Shown here: positions 18,655 to 26,529 of the stretch, one piece after another
Layout of the letters: every line of letters starts with the position of its first letter
Numbering within the stretch: position 1 is the stretch's first letter
Source of the DNA: Chloroflexi bacterium CSP1-4
GTDB lineage: Bacteria > Chloroflexota > Limnocylindria > Limnocylindrales > CSP1-4
Assembly: GCA_001443375.1 (NCBI GenBank)
Contig: LDXM01000005.1
Coordinates: forward strand, 77,388-121,118
Direction of reading: 5' to 3'
DNA length: 43,731 nt
Program-made: the position numbers and the translations under genes
The notes under the pieces: generated by a model
Seen by the model: the letters and a program-made list of their open reading frames with translations, nothing else
Told to the model about the DNA's origin: nothing
Database searches by the model: none

Positions 18655-20795
18655 CCTACGCCTACGCGCTCGACGCCGTGCCCGCCTCCACGCTCGACGA
18701 GGCCAAGGCCCTGGTCGGTGGCAAGGCCGCGAACCTCGGCGTCATGGCGCGCGAGCTCGGTCTGCCCGTGCCGCCCGGCTTCGTCATCACCACGGAAGCC
18801 TGCGGGACCTTCCTGGTCAGCGGCTGGCCGGCCGGCCTCGACGATGAGCTCCGGGTCCGGATGGCCGACGTCGAGGCGGTCGTCGGGCGCCGCTTCGGCG
18901 ACCCTGTGGACCCGCTCCTCGTCAGCGTCCGGTCCGGCGCGCCGGTCTCGATGCCCGGGATGATGGACACGATCCTGAACCTTGGCCTGAACGACCCGAC
19001 GACCGCCGGCCTGGCCCTCGCCGCTGGCAGCGAGGCCTTCGCCCGCAGCTGTCGCGAGCGGCTCGGGGCCAGCTTCCGGTCGATCGTCGGCGTCGACGTC
19101 CCGGACGACCCGTGGCAGCAGCTGCGCCTGGCGGTCGAGGCCGTCTTCCGGTCATGGAACAGCGACCGCGCTCGCGCATATCGCCGGAAGGAAGGGATCC
19201 CGGACGACCTCGGGACGGCCGTGACCGTCCAGGCCATGGTCTTCGGCAACCGCGGCCCGACCTCGGCAGCCGGTGTCCTCTTCACGCGCAACCCGGCGAC
19301 CGGCGAGCCGACCCTCTACGGGGACGTCATGTTCGACGCCCAGGGCGAGGACGTCGTCGCCGGGACGCATCGGACGGAGCCGATCGCGGTCCTGGACGAG
19401 CGCATGCCCGCCGTCGCCACCGAGCTGCGCGACCACGCGACGCGGCTGGAGCGGCACTACGCGGACCTCTGCGACATCGAGTTCACGATCGAGGAGGGCA
19501 GGCTCTGGATGCTCCAGGTCCGGGTCGGCAAGCGCAGCCCCCAGGCGGCGTTGCGGATCGCGGTCGACATGGCCGAGGACGAGACCTTCCCGCTCTCTCG
19601 GGCGGAGGCGGTCGAGCGCGTCGCCCCGCTGCTCGCCCATCCACCGACGACGACGAGCGCTCGCAGCAGCTTCGTCCTGCCGCTGGCGACCGGCCTGCCG
19701 GCATCGCCGGGGATGGCCAGCGGCCCGATCGCGACGAGCCCGGAGGCCGCCCAGGCATCGGCCGAGGAGGGCACTGCGGCCATCCTGGTCCGAGCGGAGA
19801 CGTCGCCCGACGACGTGCACGGGATGGCCAGGGCGGCCGGCATCCTGACCTCCCGTGGGGGCCTGGCGAGCCACGCCGCGGTCGTCGCCAGAGGCTGGGG
19901 GATCCCGGCCGTCGTCGGGGCCGCCGGGGTCGAGGTCCGCGACGGCCACGTCGTCGCCGGTGGCCGGATCCTGCGCCACGGCGCTGTCGTCACCATCGAC
20001 GGCAGCACCGGCGAGGTCTTCGAGGGGGCGATCCCGGGCAGAACCGAGGTCCTGCCGGAGGTCCAGACGCTGCTTTCGTGGGCCCAGGAGCTCGGGATCC
20101 CCATCGGGGACGACGCAAGGGCGGCCGATGACGCAGGGGCCCGAGACACGGGGCACATCCTCCCCGGCGCGGGTCGCAGGGCGACGCCCGACGACTGCCT
20201 CCGGGCGATCGCGATCAAAGGGTTCGCCCCGCTCCAGGGTCTCGCCGACGCCGTGCTCTCGACGGTGGGCGATGTCCAGCCGATCGTCGACCAGCTGGTC
20301 CTCGACGGTCTGGTCGCAACGGTCGCGGGCGCCTACCGGCTGACCGAGGCCGGCACGGCCCGGGCGGACCGCCTGCGCGCCGCCGAGCAGGACGCCTGGG
20401 GCATCGATCGCGCCAACGCGGCGCTGGATGCGTTCGTCGCCCTCGACCACCGGATGAAAGACGCGGTGACCGCCTGGCAGCTCCGCGATGCGGACGCACA
20501 GGTCCTGAACGATCACTCGGACGCCGCCTACGACCAGCGGGTGCTGGACCGCCTGGCGGCCCTTCATGCCGACGCAGCCGCCTGGCTGGCCCCGCACGAG
20601 CAGGGTTGCCCGCGGTTGGCCGACTACCGCCTCCGTCTCGGTCGCGCGCTCGACCAGGCGCTCGGGGGTGATCAGCGCTACGTGGCGTCACCGCGCGTCG
20701 ACGGCTACCACGGGATCTGGTTCGAGCTGCACGAGGACCTCATCCAGCTCGCCGGTCGGAACCGCGCGGACGAGGTGGCGGCCGGGCGCGCCTAG
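18651..20795 (+). CDS. PPDK-like ATP-grasp + phosphohistidine protein with novel C-terminus
   Basis: A 714-residue relative of pyruvate phosphate dikinase. Residues 1-310 are the ATP-grasp domain (VGGKAANLGVMARELGLPVPPGF, VSVRSGAPVSMPGMMDTILNLGLND). Residues about 340-460 are the swivelling domain with His408 in GGLASHAAVVARG. The Thr that regulatory kinases phosphorylate in GGMTSH of PPDK is Ala406 here. After LLSWAQELGIPIGDDARAADDAGARDTG, which looks like the first strand of the PPDK barrel, similarity stops: there is no RTEHMF motif and no catalytic Cys region. The remaining ~210 residues look helical, with a possible winged-helix segment near 540-580. Mycobacterial short PPDKs also lack the barrel but end earlier. 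It ends the hydroxylase operon. Confidence 0.82.
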   Translation: MTYAYALDAVPASTLDEAKALVGGKAANLGVMARELGLPVPPGFVITTEACGTFLVSGWPAGLDDELRVRMADVEAVVGRRFGDPVDPLLVSVRSGAPVSMPGMMDTILNLGLNDPTTAGLALAAGSEAFARSCRERLGASFRSIVGVDVPDDPWQQLRLAVEAVFRSWNSDRARAYRRKEGIPDDLGTAVTVQAMVFGNRGPTSAAGVLFTRNPATGEPTLYGDVMFDAQGEDVVAGTHRTEPIAVLDERMPAVATELRDHATRLERHYADLCDIEFTIEEGRLWMLQVRVGKRSPQAALRIAVDMAEDETFPLSRAEAVERVAPLLAHPPTTTSARSSFVLPLATGLPASPGMASGPIATSPEAAQASAEEGTAAILVRAETSPDDVHGMARAAGILTSRGGLASHAAVVARGWGIPAVVGAAGVEVRDGHVVAGGRILRHGAVVTIDGSTGEVFEGAIPGRTEVLPEVQTLLSWAQELGIPIGDDARAADDAGARDTGHILPGAGRRATPDDCLRAIAIKGFAPLQGLADAVLSTVGDVQPIVDQLVLDGLVATVAGAYRLTEAGTARADRLRAAEQDAWGIDRANAALDAFVALDHRMKDAVTAWQLRDADAQVLNDHSDAAYDQRVLDRLAALHADAAAWLAPHEQGCPRLADYRLRLGRALDQALGGDQRYVASPRVDGYHGIWFELHEDLIQLAGRNRADEVAAGRA

Positions 20796-20960
20796 CAACT
20801 CCGGCCGGTGAGGTGACCTTGGGCCTTGCGCGTGCGTCGGAATGCCACCAGTGGTCAGACGAGAGACTGTCCCCGGAAAGCCGGGTGCCCGTCCTTCCCG
20901 CCAACAGGGCGCAGCGCCCGATGGGGAGCCGGGGCTGGGGCTGGTCCGGCTCGAGTCGCC

Positions 20961-21075
20961 CTACGGCGTCGGGGGCGAGCCAGGGAAGACCAGGCCGTCC
21001 ATCTGGTACGTCCCGTTGCTGCCGTTGAAATGGAAGCCGCCTCCTTGCCAGGACCACGTGACGCGGGATGGTACC
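20961..21075 (-). pseudogene. Possible C-terminal remnant of an unknown gene
   Basis: On the minus strand, the last ~37 codons before TAG 20963-20961 read like genuine protein (VTWSWQGGGFHFNG, then GTYQMDGLVFPG), rich in aromatic residues. Upstream the frame only continues as antisense of the DinB-like gene. I cannot name a family. It may be the tail of a gene removed by rearrangement, or chance. Confidence 0.25.
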
Positions 21076-21077
21076 GT
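21072..21077 (+). promoter_or_regulatory. Putative -10 for the leaderless DinB-like gene
   Basis: TACCGT is followed by 6 bases and ATG 21084 without a Shine-Dalgarno, the same arrangement as at psuG and the HAD gene. Confidence 0.3.
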
Positions 21078-21083
21078 GGGCTG

Positions 21084-21593
21084 ATGAGCAGATCCCTCCT
21101 GGCGGACGCGTTCGGGCACCACGCGTGGGCGACGCTGCGGTTGATCGACACGTGCCTCTCGCTCGGTCCTGAGCAGCTGGGGAAGGGCGTCCCGGGAACC
21201 TACGGCTCGATCCTTGAGACGATGCGCCACATCGTCGGCGCCGACGCCTCGTACCTGTTCGCCCTGACGGGCGGGCGCAGCCCCCTCATCGACGAGGACC
21301 AGATGGACCTCCCGGAGCTTCGGACCGCGATGGAGGCCAACGGAGCCGCGTGGTCATCGTTCCTGGCACAGGACCTCGATCCGGACGTGGTCGTCGTGAG
21401 GCACCGCGACGACGGGACCGAGAGCCACGCGCCGGTGGGCATCCGACTCGCGCAGGCGCTGCACCACGGGACCGATCATCGAAGCCAGATCTGCACCGCG
21501 CTCACGACACTCGCGGCGGAGCCACCGGCGATCGACGTCTGGGATTTCGCCGAGCTGGACGGCCGGCTCGCCGAGGTCCCACCCCCGTCCTGA
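21084..21593 (+). CDS. DinB-family protein
   Basis: A 169-residue four-helix-bundle protein of the DinB/YfiT group. The metal-binding histidines typical of the family are His49 in ETMRHIVGADASYL, His128 and His132 in ALHHGTDHRSQ. Known members are thiol-dependent transferases or hydrolases (for example mycothiol- or bacillithiol-dependent), but many are uncharacterised, so no reaction can be assigned. It stands alone: 288 bases after the hydroxylase operon and convergent with the metallo-hydrolase gene, whose stop is 18 bases away. Confidence 0.85.
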   Translation: MSRSLLADAFGHHAWATLRLIDTCLSLGPEQLGKGVPGTYGSILETMRHIVGADASYLFALTGGRSPLIDEDQMDLPELRTAMEANGAAWSSFLAQDLDPDVVVVRHRDDGTESHAPVGIRLAQALHHGTDHRSQICTALTTLAAEPPAIDVWDFAELDGRLAEVPPPS

Positions 21594-21611
21594 CGACGTC
21601 GAGGGCGTCGA

Positions 21612-22496
21612 TCAGCGGCCCTTGGCGTAGCCGAGCGCGGTGAACTTGTCCCAGAGCGAGGCGGCGTTGAGCGTCTGGATGTGGTCCATCATGTAGCCCT
21701 GCCCGACGTCCACCGGGTAGCGCTCGTCGAAGCGGACGCGGGCGATGGTCTCCTCGCGCGTCCAGCCCCTGGCCACCGCGTCGGCGACGGCCGACTTCCA
21801 GTCGAGCAACATCGCCCGCTGGGTGTCGACGTACTTCAGCGTCGTGACCGGGCCATGGCCCGGGATGAGGTGGTCGACGTCGAGCTGGCGGATCCGCTCG
21901 AGCGCCTCGAGCCATTGGTCCACGTTCGAGGTCATCAGCCAGGTCTGGCATTCGCTGAAGATCGTGTCGCCCGTGAACACGGCCCGCTCCTCGGGCACGT
22001 GCACGGCGACCTGGCCCGGCGTATGCCCGGGCGTGTGGAGGACGTTGAAGGTGTGGTCGCCCACTCGGAGTGTCAGGTCGCCGGTGAAGACGATGGTGCC
22101 CTTGTTCGGATCGGCGTAGTAGGTCTCGCGGTCAGGGACGATCGAGGCCGCATCGGGGTCGTCGGTCGGCACCGCCTCCAGGGCGTAGGCGAACGGGTCG
22201 AGGTCGGGCGTCACGACCATGAAGTTGTCGTAGAGCCCCTGGTGCTCGACGACCGGCACGCCCTTGAACCAGTAGTTGCCGAAGATGTGGTCGACGTGGT
22301 GCTCGGTGTTGATGAGGTAGCGGAGCGTCCCGCGCGCCTCCGCCTCGGCGCGCATGGCGACCGCCCGGGTCGGCAGCTGCGGCGTGTCGATGACGACGAC
22401 CCCATCCGAGGTGGTCACGAAGCTCGGGTTGCAGCCGCGCAGCTTCGTCGTGGTGAAGATGTTCGGCGTAACGTTCTCGAGGCCGAGGTCGGGCAT
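21612..22496 (-). CDS. Metallo-beta-lactamase-fold hydrolase
   Basis: A 294-residue MBL-fold protein. The metal motif is NTEHHVDHIFGN: the usual HxHxDH appears as Glu65-x-His67-x-Asp69-His70, with the first His replaced by Glu. The remaining ligands are intact in TPGHTPGQ, FTGDTIF and LIPGHGPV. Such proteins hydrolyse thioesters, lactones or phosphoesters; the substrate is unknown here. The last ~60 residues form a helical tail. It follows the SDR on the same strand 38 bases downstream, so they are probably cotranscribed. Confidence 0.88.
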   Translation of the reverse strand: MPDLGLENVTPNIFTTTKLRGCNPSFVTTSDGVVVIDTPQLPTRAVAMRAEAEARGTLRYLINTEHHVDHIFGNYWFKGVPVVEHQGLYDNFMVVTPDLDPFAYALEAVPTDDPDAASIVPDRETYYADPNKGTIVFTGDLTLRVGDHTFNVLHTPGHTPGQVAVHVPEERAVFTGDTIFSECQTWLMTSNVDQWLEALERIRQLDVDHLIPGHGPVTTLKYVDTQRAMLLDWKSAVADAVARGWTREETIARVRFDERYPVDVGQGYMMDHIQTLNAASLWDKFTALGYAKGR

Positions 22497-22534
22497 GGCC
22501 GAGGCTCCCTGTGATGGCTATCGGGTTCGCGGGA

Positions 22535-23320
22535 CTATTGGGTGGCCGTGAGACCGCCGTCGATGCCGAGCACCTGGCCGGTCACGAACGAGGCGGCGTC
22601 GGAGCAGAGGAAGATCGCGGGACCGACGATGTCACGGGTCTCACCCACGCGACCGAGCGGGATGCGGCCCACGATGCCCGCCTTGAACGCCGGATCCTCC
22701 AGCAGCATGGCCACCTGGGGCGTGTCGACGAACGTGGGCATGATGGCGTTCACCCGGATGCCGTACCTGGCCCACTCGGTCGCCCACTGGCGCGTGAGCG
22801 AGTTGATGGCGCCCTTGGCCGCGACGTACGCGGAATAGCCGGCGTTGATGCCGAGGCTGGCGCGCACCGACGAGATGTTGAGGATGCGGCCGTCCCGGCC
22901 CTGCTCGATCATCGTCCGCACCACGGCCTGTGTCGGCAGGACGGTGCTCCGGACGTTCAGCTCCATGATCCAGTCCCAGTCGGAGCGAGGGTAGCGCTCG
23001 GCGGCATGAAGCGCCTTCCCGGCGCCGCCACCGACGGCGTTGACCAGGATGTCGATCCGCCCGAACTGCTCGAGCGTCTCCTGGACCATCCGCTCGCAGT
23101 CGGCCTCGCTGGTCATATCGGCCGTGATCGCGAGGCCCTCGGATCCGGCCGCCCGGACCCGCTCGAGCGTCGCCTCGCAGCTCTCCCGCGTCCGGCCGGC
23201 CACCGCCACCTTGGCCCCGGCGCCGGCGAGCGCCTCGGCCAGCGATGACCCGATGCCGCCCCCACCGCCCGCGACGATGGCGACCCGTCCCACGAGGCTG
23301 AAGATGTCGAGCTGCCTCAT
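22535..23320 (-). CDS. SDR-family oxidoreductase
   Basis: Classical short-chain dehydrogenase/reductase, 261 residues. The nucleotide-binding Gly motif is AGGGGGIG (17-24), the catalytic residues are Ser151, Tyr165 and Lys169 (YVAAK), and the C-terminus ends IDGGLTATQ as in typical family members. AGR after the second strand suggests NADP as much as NAD. A good Shine-Dalgarno (AAGGAG) precedes ATG 23320. It is divergent from the DapA-family gene and leads the two-gene minus-strand unit with the metallo-hydrolase. The substrate, presumably an alcohol or ketone, is unknown. Confidence 0.92.
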   Translation of the reverse strand: MRQLDIFSLVGRVAIVAGGGGGIGSSLAEALAGAGAKVAVAGRTRESCEATLERVRAAGSEGLAITADMTSEADCERMVQETLEQFGRIDILVNAVGGGAGKALHAAERYPRSDWDWIMELNVRSTVLPTQAVVRTMIEQGRDGRILNISSVRASLGINAGYSAYVAAKGAINSLTRQWATEWARYGIRVNAIMPTFVDTPQVAMLLEDPAFKAGIVGRIPLGRVGETRDIVGPAIFLCSDAASFVTGQVLGIDGGLTATQ

Positions 23321-23378
23321 CGTGCTCCTTCAAGATGGCGGTGCGAGCCCGCGGCTGTCTCGTGCGCAAGCGACGCTC

Positions 23379-23384
23379 TATCCT
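23379..23384 (+). promoter_or_regulatory. Putative -10 for the DapA-family gene
   Basis: TATCCT lies 15 bases before ATG 23400 in the 79-base divergent gap with the SDR gene. A transcript would have a leader of about 9 bases. No -35 is obvious. Confidence 0.3.
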
Positions 23385-23399
23385 ACGACTCGAGCGACC

Positions 23400-24323
23400 A
23401 TGATCCTGAACCTCGACGGCCTGATCCCGGCGACCGTCCTGCCGATGCACGCCGACGGCAGCATCGACGAGGCCGCGCTGCGCTCCTACATCGGCTGGGT
23501 CGCTGACCAGGGACCGGTCGCGCTGGCGATCAATGTCGACACCGGCGAGGGCCCGCATCTCACCCACGACGAGAAGGTCCGCGTCCTGCGGGTCGTGCGC
23601 GAGGTGACCGACCTGCCGATCGTGGCCGGCCTGGCGGGGCCATCGACCGACGCCGCCGTGCGCCAGGCGAGGGACTTCAAGGCGGCCGGCGCCGATGCGC
23701 TGCTGGTCTTCCCGATCCCCGCCTATCTGAGCGAGCCGCTCGACGTTCGGGTCCCGGTCAGCTACCACGAGGCGATCGCCGACGTGGGCCTGCCGATGAT
23801 CCTGTTCCAGCTGCAGCCGGCGCTCGCGGGGCTGAACTATGAGCCGGACACGCTGCGCGCGATGGCTGCGGTCGAGGGGGTGGTCGCGATCAAGGAGGCG
23901 TCGTTCGACGCTCGGCGGTTCGTCGATACCGCACGCCTTATCGCCCAGCTGCCGCGGCCGATCACCCTCCTGACCGGCAACGACAACTTCATCCTGGAGT
24001 CGTTCATGCTCGGCGCGACCGGGGCGCTCATCGGGTTCGGCGCGGTGATGACGCGCGAGCAGGTCGACATGATCGACGCCTGGAACGCGGGCCGCATCGA
24101 TGACGCTGTGGCGCTCGGCCGACGGGTGCAGCGCCTCGCTGACGTCGTCTTCGCGAGACCGGTCGGCGACTACCGGGTGCGGCTCAAGGAATGCCTGCGC
24201 ATCCTGGGCGTGCTCGAGGCCGCCCATGTCCGTCGCCCGTTGATGCCCCTCGGTGACGCAGAGCGCGCCCACTTGACCAGCGTGCTGATCGAGGTCGGCC
24301 TGCTCCGGGAGGCGTCGCGATAG
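23400..24323 (+). CDS. DapA/NAL-family lyase-like protein with altered active site
   Basis: A 307-residue member of the dihydrodipicolinate synthase/N-acetylneuraminate lyase family of class I aldolases. The Schiff-base Lys165 is present in GVVAIKEAS. Two other features differ from DapA: the pyruvate-carboxylate motif GTTGE appears as VDTGE (46-50), and the usual YNxP with the catalytic Tyr appears as FQLQP (Phe136). It is therefore unlikely to be the lysine-pathway enzyme. Aldolases or dehydratases for keto-sugar acids or similar catabolic intermediates are more plausible. It heads the plus-strand catabolic run and is divergent from the SDR. Confidence 0.85.
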   Translation: MILNLDGLIPATVLPMHADGSIDEAALRSYIGWVADQGPVALAINVDTGEGPHLTHDEKVRVLRVVREVTDLPIVAGLAGPSTDAAVRQARDFKAAGADALLVFPIPAYLSEPLDVRVPVSYHEAIADVGLPMILFQLQPALAGLNYEPDTLRAMAAVEGVVAIKEASFDARRFVDTARLIAQLPRPITLLTGNDNFILESFMLGATGALIGFGAVMTREQVDMIDAWNAGRIDDAVALGRRVQRLADVVFARPVGDYRVRLKECLRILGVLEAAHVRRPLMPLGDAERAHLTSVLIEVGLLREASR

Positions 24324-24404
24324 ACTGCTCGTGCAGCGCGTCGGTACCGACTTCGTCGAGCCAGGGTCCTCGTCCGCTCGACCCGCCGCCGCAAGGAGTC
24401 AGTC

Positions 24405-26018
24405 GTGGCCACCGAACCCGCAGATGTCCTCATCGTCGGCGCCGGCGCCACCGGTGGCGTGGTGGCCCTCCGCCTCGCCCAGGCCGGGTTCCGTGTCGTC
24501 TGCCTGGAGCAGGGCGACTGGCACGATCGGTCCGAGTACCGCGGCGCCGAGCTCGACTGGGAACTCACCATGCGCAAGCAGTGGGCGACCAGTCCGAACG
24601 TCCGGGCGCTGCCAGAGGACTACCCGATCGACGAGAGCGACACCGAGGTCTCGCCCCTCATGTACTCGGCGGTCGGCGGCTCGATGCTGATCTTCGCTGG
24701 AGCCTGGCCGAGGATGCTGCCCTCGGACTTCCGCGTGCGCTCGCTCGATGGCATCGCGGACGACTGGCCGCTGGCCTACGACGAGCTGCTCCCCTACTAC
24801 GAGCGGAGCGACCGGCAGTTCGGCGTGTCGGGGATGGGCGGCGACCCGGCCTATCCGCCAGGAGGTGAGGACCCGCCGCTGCCGCCGCTGCCCATCGGCG
24901 CCGGCGGCCTGAAGGTCGCCCGGGCCCATGCACGGCTGGGCTGGCACTGGTGGCCGGAGCCGAATTCGATCCTGTCCGTCCCGTATGACGGGCGCCATCC
25001 CTGCGTGCAGCGAGGCACCTGCCAGCAAGGCTGTGGTGAGGGCGCCAAGGCGTCGACGGACCTGACGCATTGGCCCAAGGCGATCGCCAGCGGGGCCAGG
25101 CTGGTGACCGGCGCCCGGGTGCGCCGCCTGGAGACGAAAGCCGCTGGCCTCGTCACCGGCGCCACGTGGCTCGACCGCGACGGTCACGAGCATTTCGAAC
25201 CAGCGAAGGTGGTGGTCCTGGCCGCCAATGCCATCGGCACGCCGAGGCTGCTGCTGCTGTCGGCATCCCCGGCGCATCCCGATGGGCTCGCCAACGCCTC
25301 GGGACTCGTCGGCCGGCGGCTGATGATGCATCCCTTCGCAAACGTGGGCGGGCTGTTCGACGAGGACCTCGAGAGCTGGCAGGGCCAGTTCGGGTGCTCC
25401 ATCGAGTCGTTCGAGTTCTACGAGACCGACGAACGGCGGGGCTTCGTCCGGGGCGCCAAATGGGGGCTGGCCCCCACGTTCGGTCCCATCAACGCCGCCC
25501 TGCCGAGCCGGGCCGGGACGCGCGTCTGGGGTCCTGACCACCATCTGCACGTCCGCTCCCACCTTGGTCGGGGCGCGAACTGGGGCCTGTTCGGTGAGGA
25601 TCTGCCCGACGAGTCCAACCACATCACCCTGTCCCCGACCCTCACCGACTCTTCCGGGATCCCCGCGCCAGAGGTGCACTACAAGGTGGCGGAGAACTCG
25701 CGCCGGTTGCTCGACTTCCACATCGAGCGGGCGTCGGAATCGCTGCGCGAGGCAGGCGCGCACACGGTCGAGGTCGATCGGCTGATGCGCTACTCGGGAT
25801 GGCACCTCCTCGGCACGGCCCGCATGGGTGACGATCCCTCGACCTCCGTGTTGGACCGCTGGAATCGGGCGCACGACGTCCCCAACCTCTACGTCGTCGA
25901 TGGCAGCTGCTTCGTGACCTCGGCGGGCGTGAATCCGACGTCGTCGATCTGCGCCATCGCCCTGCGTGCCGCGGATCACATGGTCGAGAGCCGGTTCAAC
26001 CAGCAGGTGCCGGCATGA
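24405..26018 (+). CDS. GMC-family FAD oxidoreductase
   Basis: Glucose-methanol-choline family flavoprotein, 537 residues. The dinucleotide-binding motif is IVGAGATGG (10-18). The C-terminal catalytic pair is His467 in GWHLLGTARMG and Asn510 in GVNPTSS. A central CVQRGTCQQGCGEGAK segment is typical of the gluconate-dehydrogenase-like branch that works with a small subunit. It oxidises an alcohol or sugar; no signal peptide is visible, so it is probably cytosolic. GTG 24405 has AAGGAG 6-7 bases upstream. Its stop overlaps the next gene, its likely small subunit, by 4 bases. Confidence 0.93.
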   Translation: MATEPADVLIVGAGATGGVVALRLAQAGFRVVCLEQGDWHDRSEYRGAELDWELTMRKQWATSPNVRALPEDYPIDESDTEVSPLMYSAVGGSMLIFAGAWPRMLPSDFRVRSLDGIADDWPLAYDELLPYYERSDRQFGVSGMGGDPAYPPGGEDPPLPPLPIGAGGLKVARAHARLGWHWWPEPNSILSVPYDGRHPCVQRGTCQQGCGEGAKASTDLTHWPKAIASGARLVTGARVRRLETKAAGLVTGATWLDRDGHEHFEPAKVVVLAANAIGTPRLLLLSASPAHPDGLANASGLVGRRLMMHPFANVGGLFDEDLESWQGQFGCSIESFEFYETDERRGFVRGAKWGLAPTFGPINAALPSRAGTRVWGPDHHLHVRSHLGRGANWGLFGEDLPDESNHITLSPTLTDSSGIPAPEVHYKVAENSRRLLDFHIERASESLREAGAHTVEVDRLMRYSGWHLLGTARMGDDPSTSVLDRWNRAHDVPNLYVVDGSCFVTSAGVNPTSSICAIALRAADHMVESRFNQQVPA

Positions 26019-26497
26019 CGGCCCAGTCAACGCCCTCGGCCACGCCGTCCGACCCGTTGCCCACCCTCGACCCTGACCGCCGCGCCACGTTCACCGCCAT
26101 CGCCGCGTACCTCATCCCGGCGGCCCACGGCATGCCGTCGGCCGGCGATGTCATCGGCGACGCCCGGCTCCGGTTCGTGCTCGCCGTCCGACCCGACCTG
26201 GTCGAGCCGCTCCGAGCGGCGCTGCGCCATGAGCTCGGCACCGACCCGGCCGCGCGCCTCGCGCGCCTCGAACGGGAAGAGCCGGACCACCATGCCGCGC
26301 TGCTGCTGGTGGTCGTCGGTGGCTACTACACGGACGCGGACGTCCGAGAGCGGCTCGCCTACCCGGGCCAGGAGGCCAGGCCGGTAGTCGTTTGGAAGGT
26401 CCCGCCTTACGTGGAGGAAGGCCTCATCGACCAGGTGCTCGCGCGCGGGCCGATCTGGCGTGACCCTGCCACGGGCCGCAGGGCCGAGCCGACCTGA
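26015..26497 (+). CDS. Gluconate 2-dehydrogenase subunit 3-like protein
   Basis: A 160-residue protein resembling the small subunit of FAD-linked gluconate/sugar dehydrogenases: LDPDRRATFTAIAAYLIPA near the N-terminus, then HHAALLLVVVGGYYTDADVRERLAYPGQ. Family members usually carry a twin-arginine signal that exports the GMC subunit along with them; none is present here, and no cytochrome c subunit gene follows. The complex may therefore be cytoplasmic with another electron acceptor. ATG 26015 overlaps the GMC stop (ATGA). Confidence 0.8.
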   Translation: MTAQSTPSATPSDPLPTLDPDRRATFTAIAAYLIPAAHGMPSAGDVIGDARLRFVLAVRPDLVEPLRAALRHELGTDPAARLARLEREEPDHHAALLLVVVGGYYTDADVRERLAYPGQEARPVVVWKVPPYVEEGLIDQVLARGPIWRDPATGRRAEPT

Positions 26498-26529
26498 ACC
26501 CCACGCTCGCGCAACGACAGGAGAACGAG

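Noticed and set aside
18651-20795. Calling the last cassette gene a complete pyruvate phosphate dikinase
   Set aside because: The PEP/pyruvate barrel with RTEHMF and the catalytic Cys is absent.
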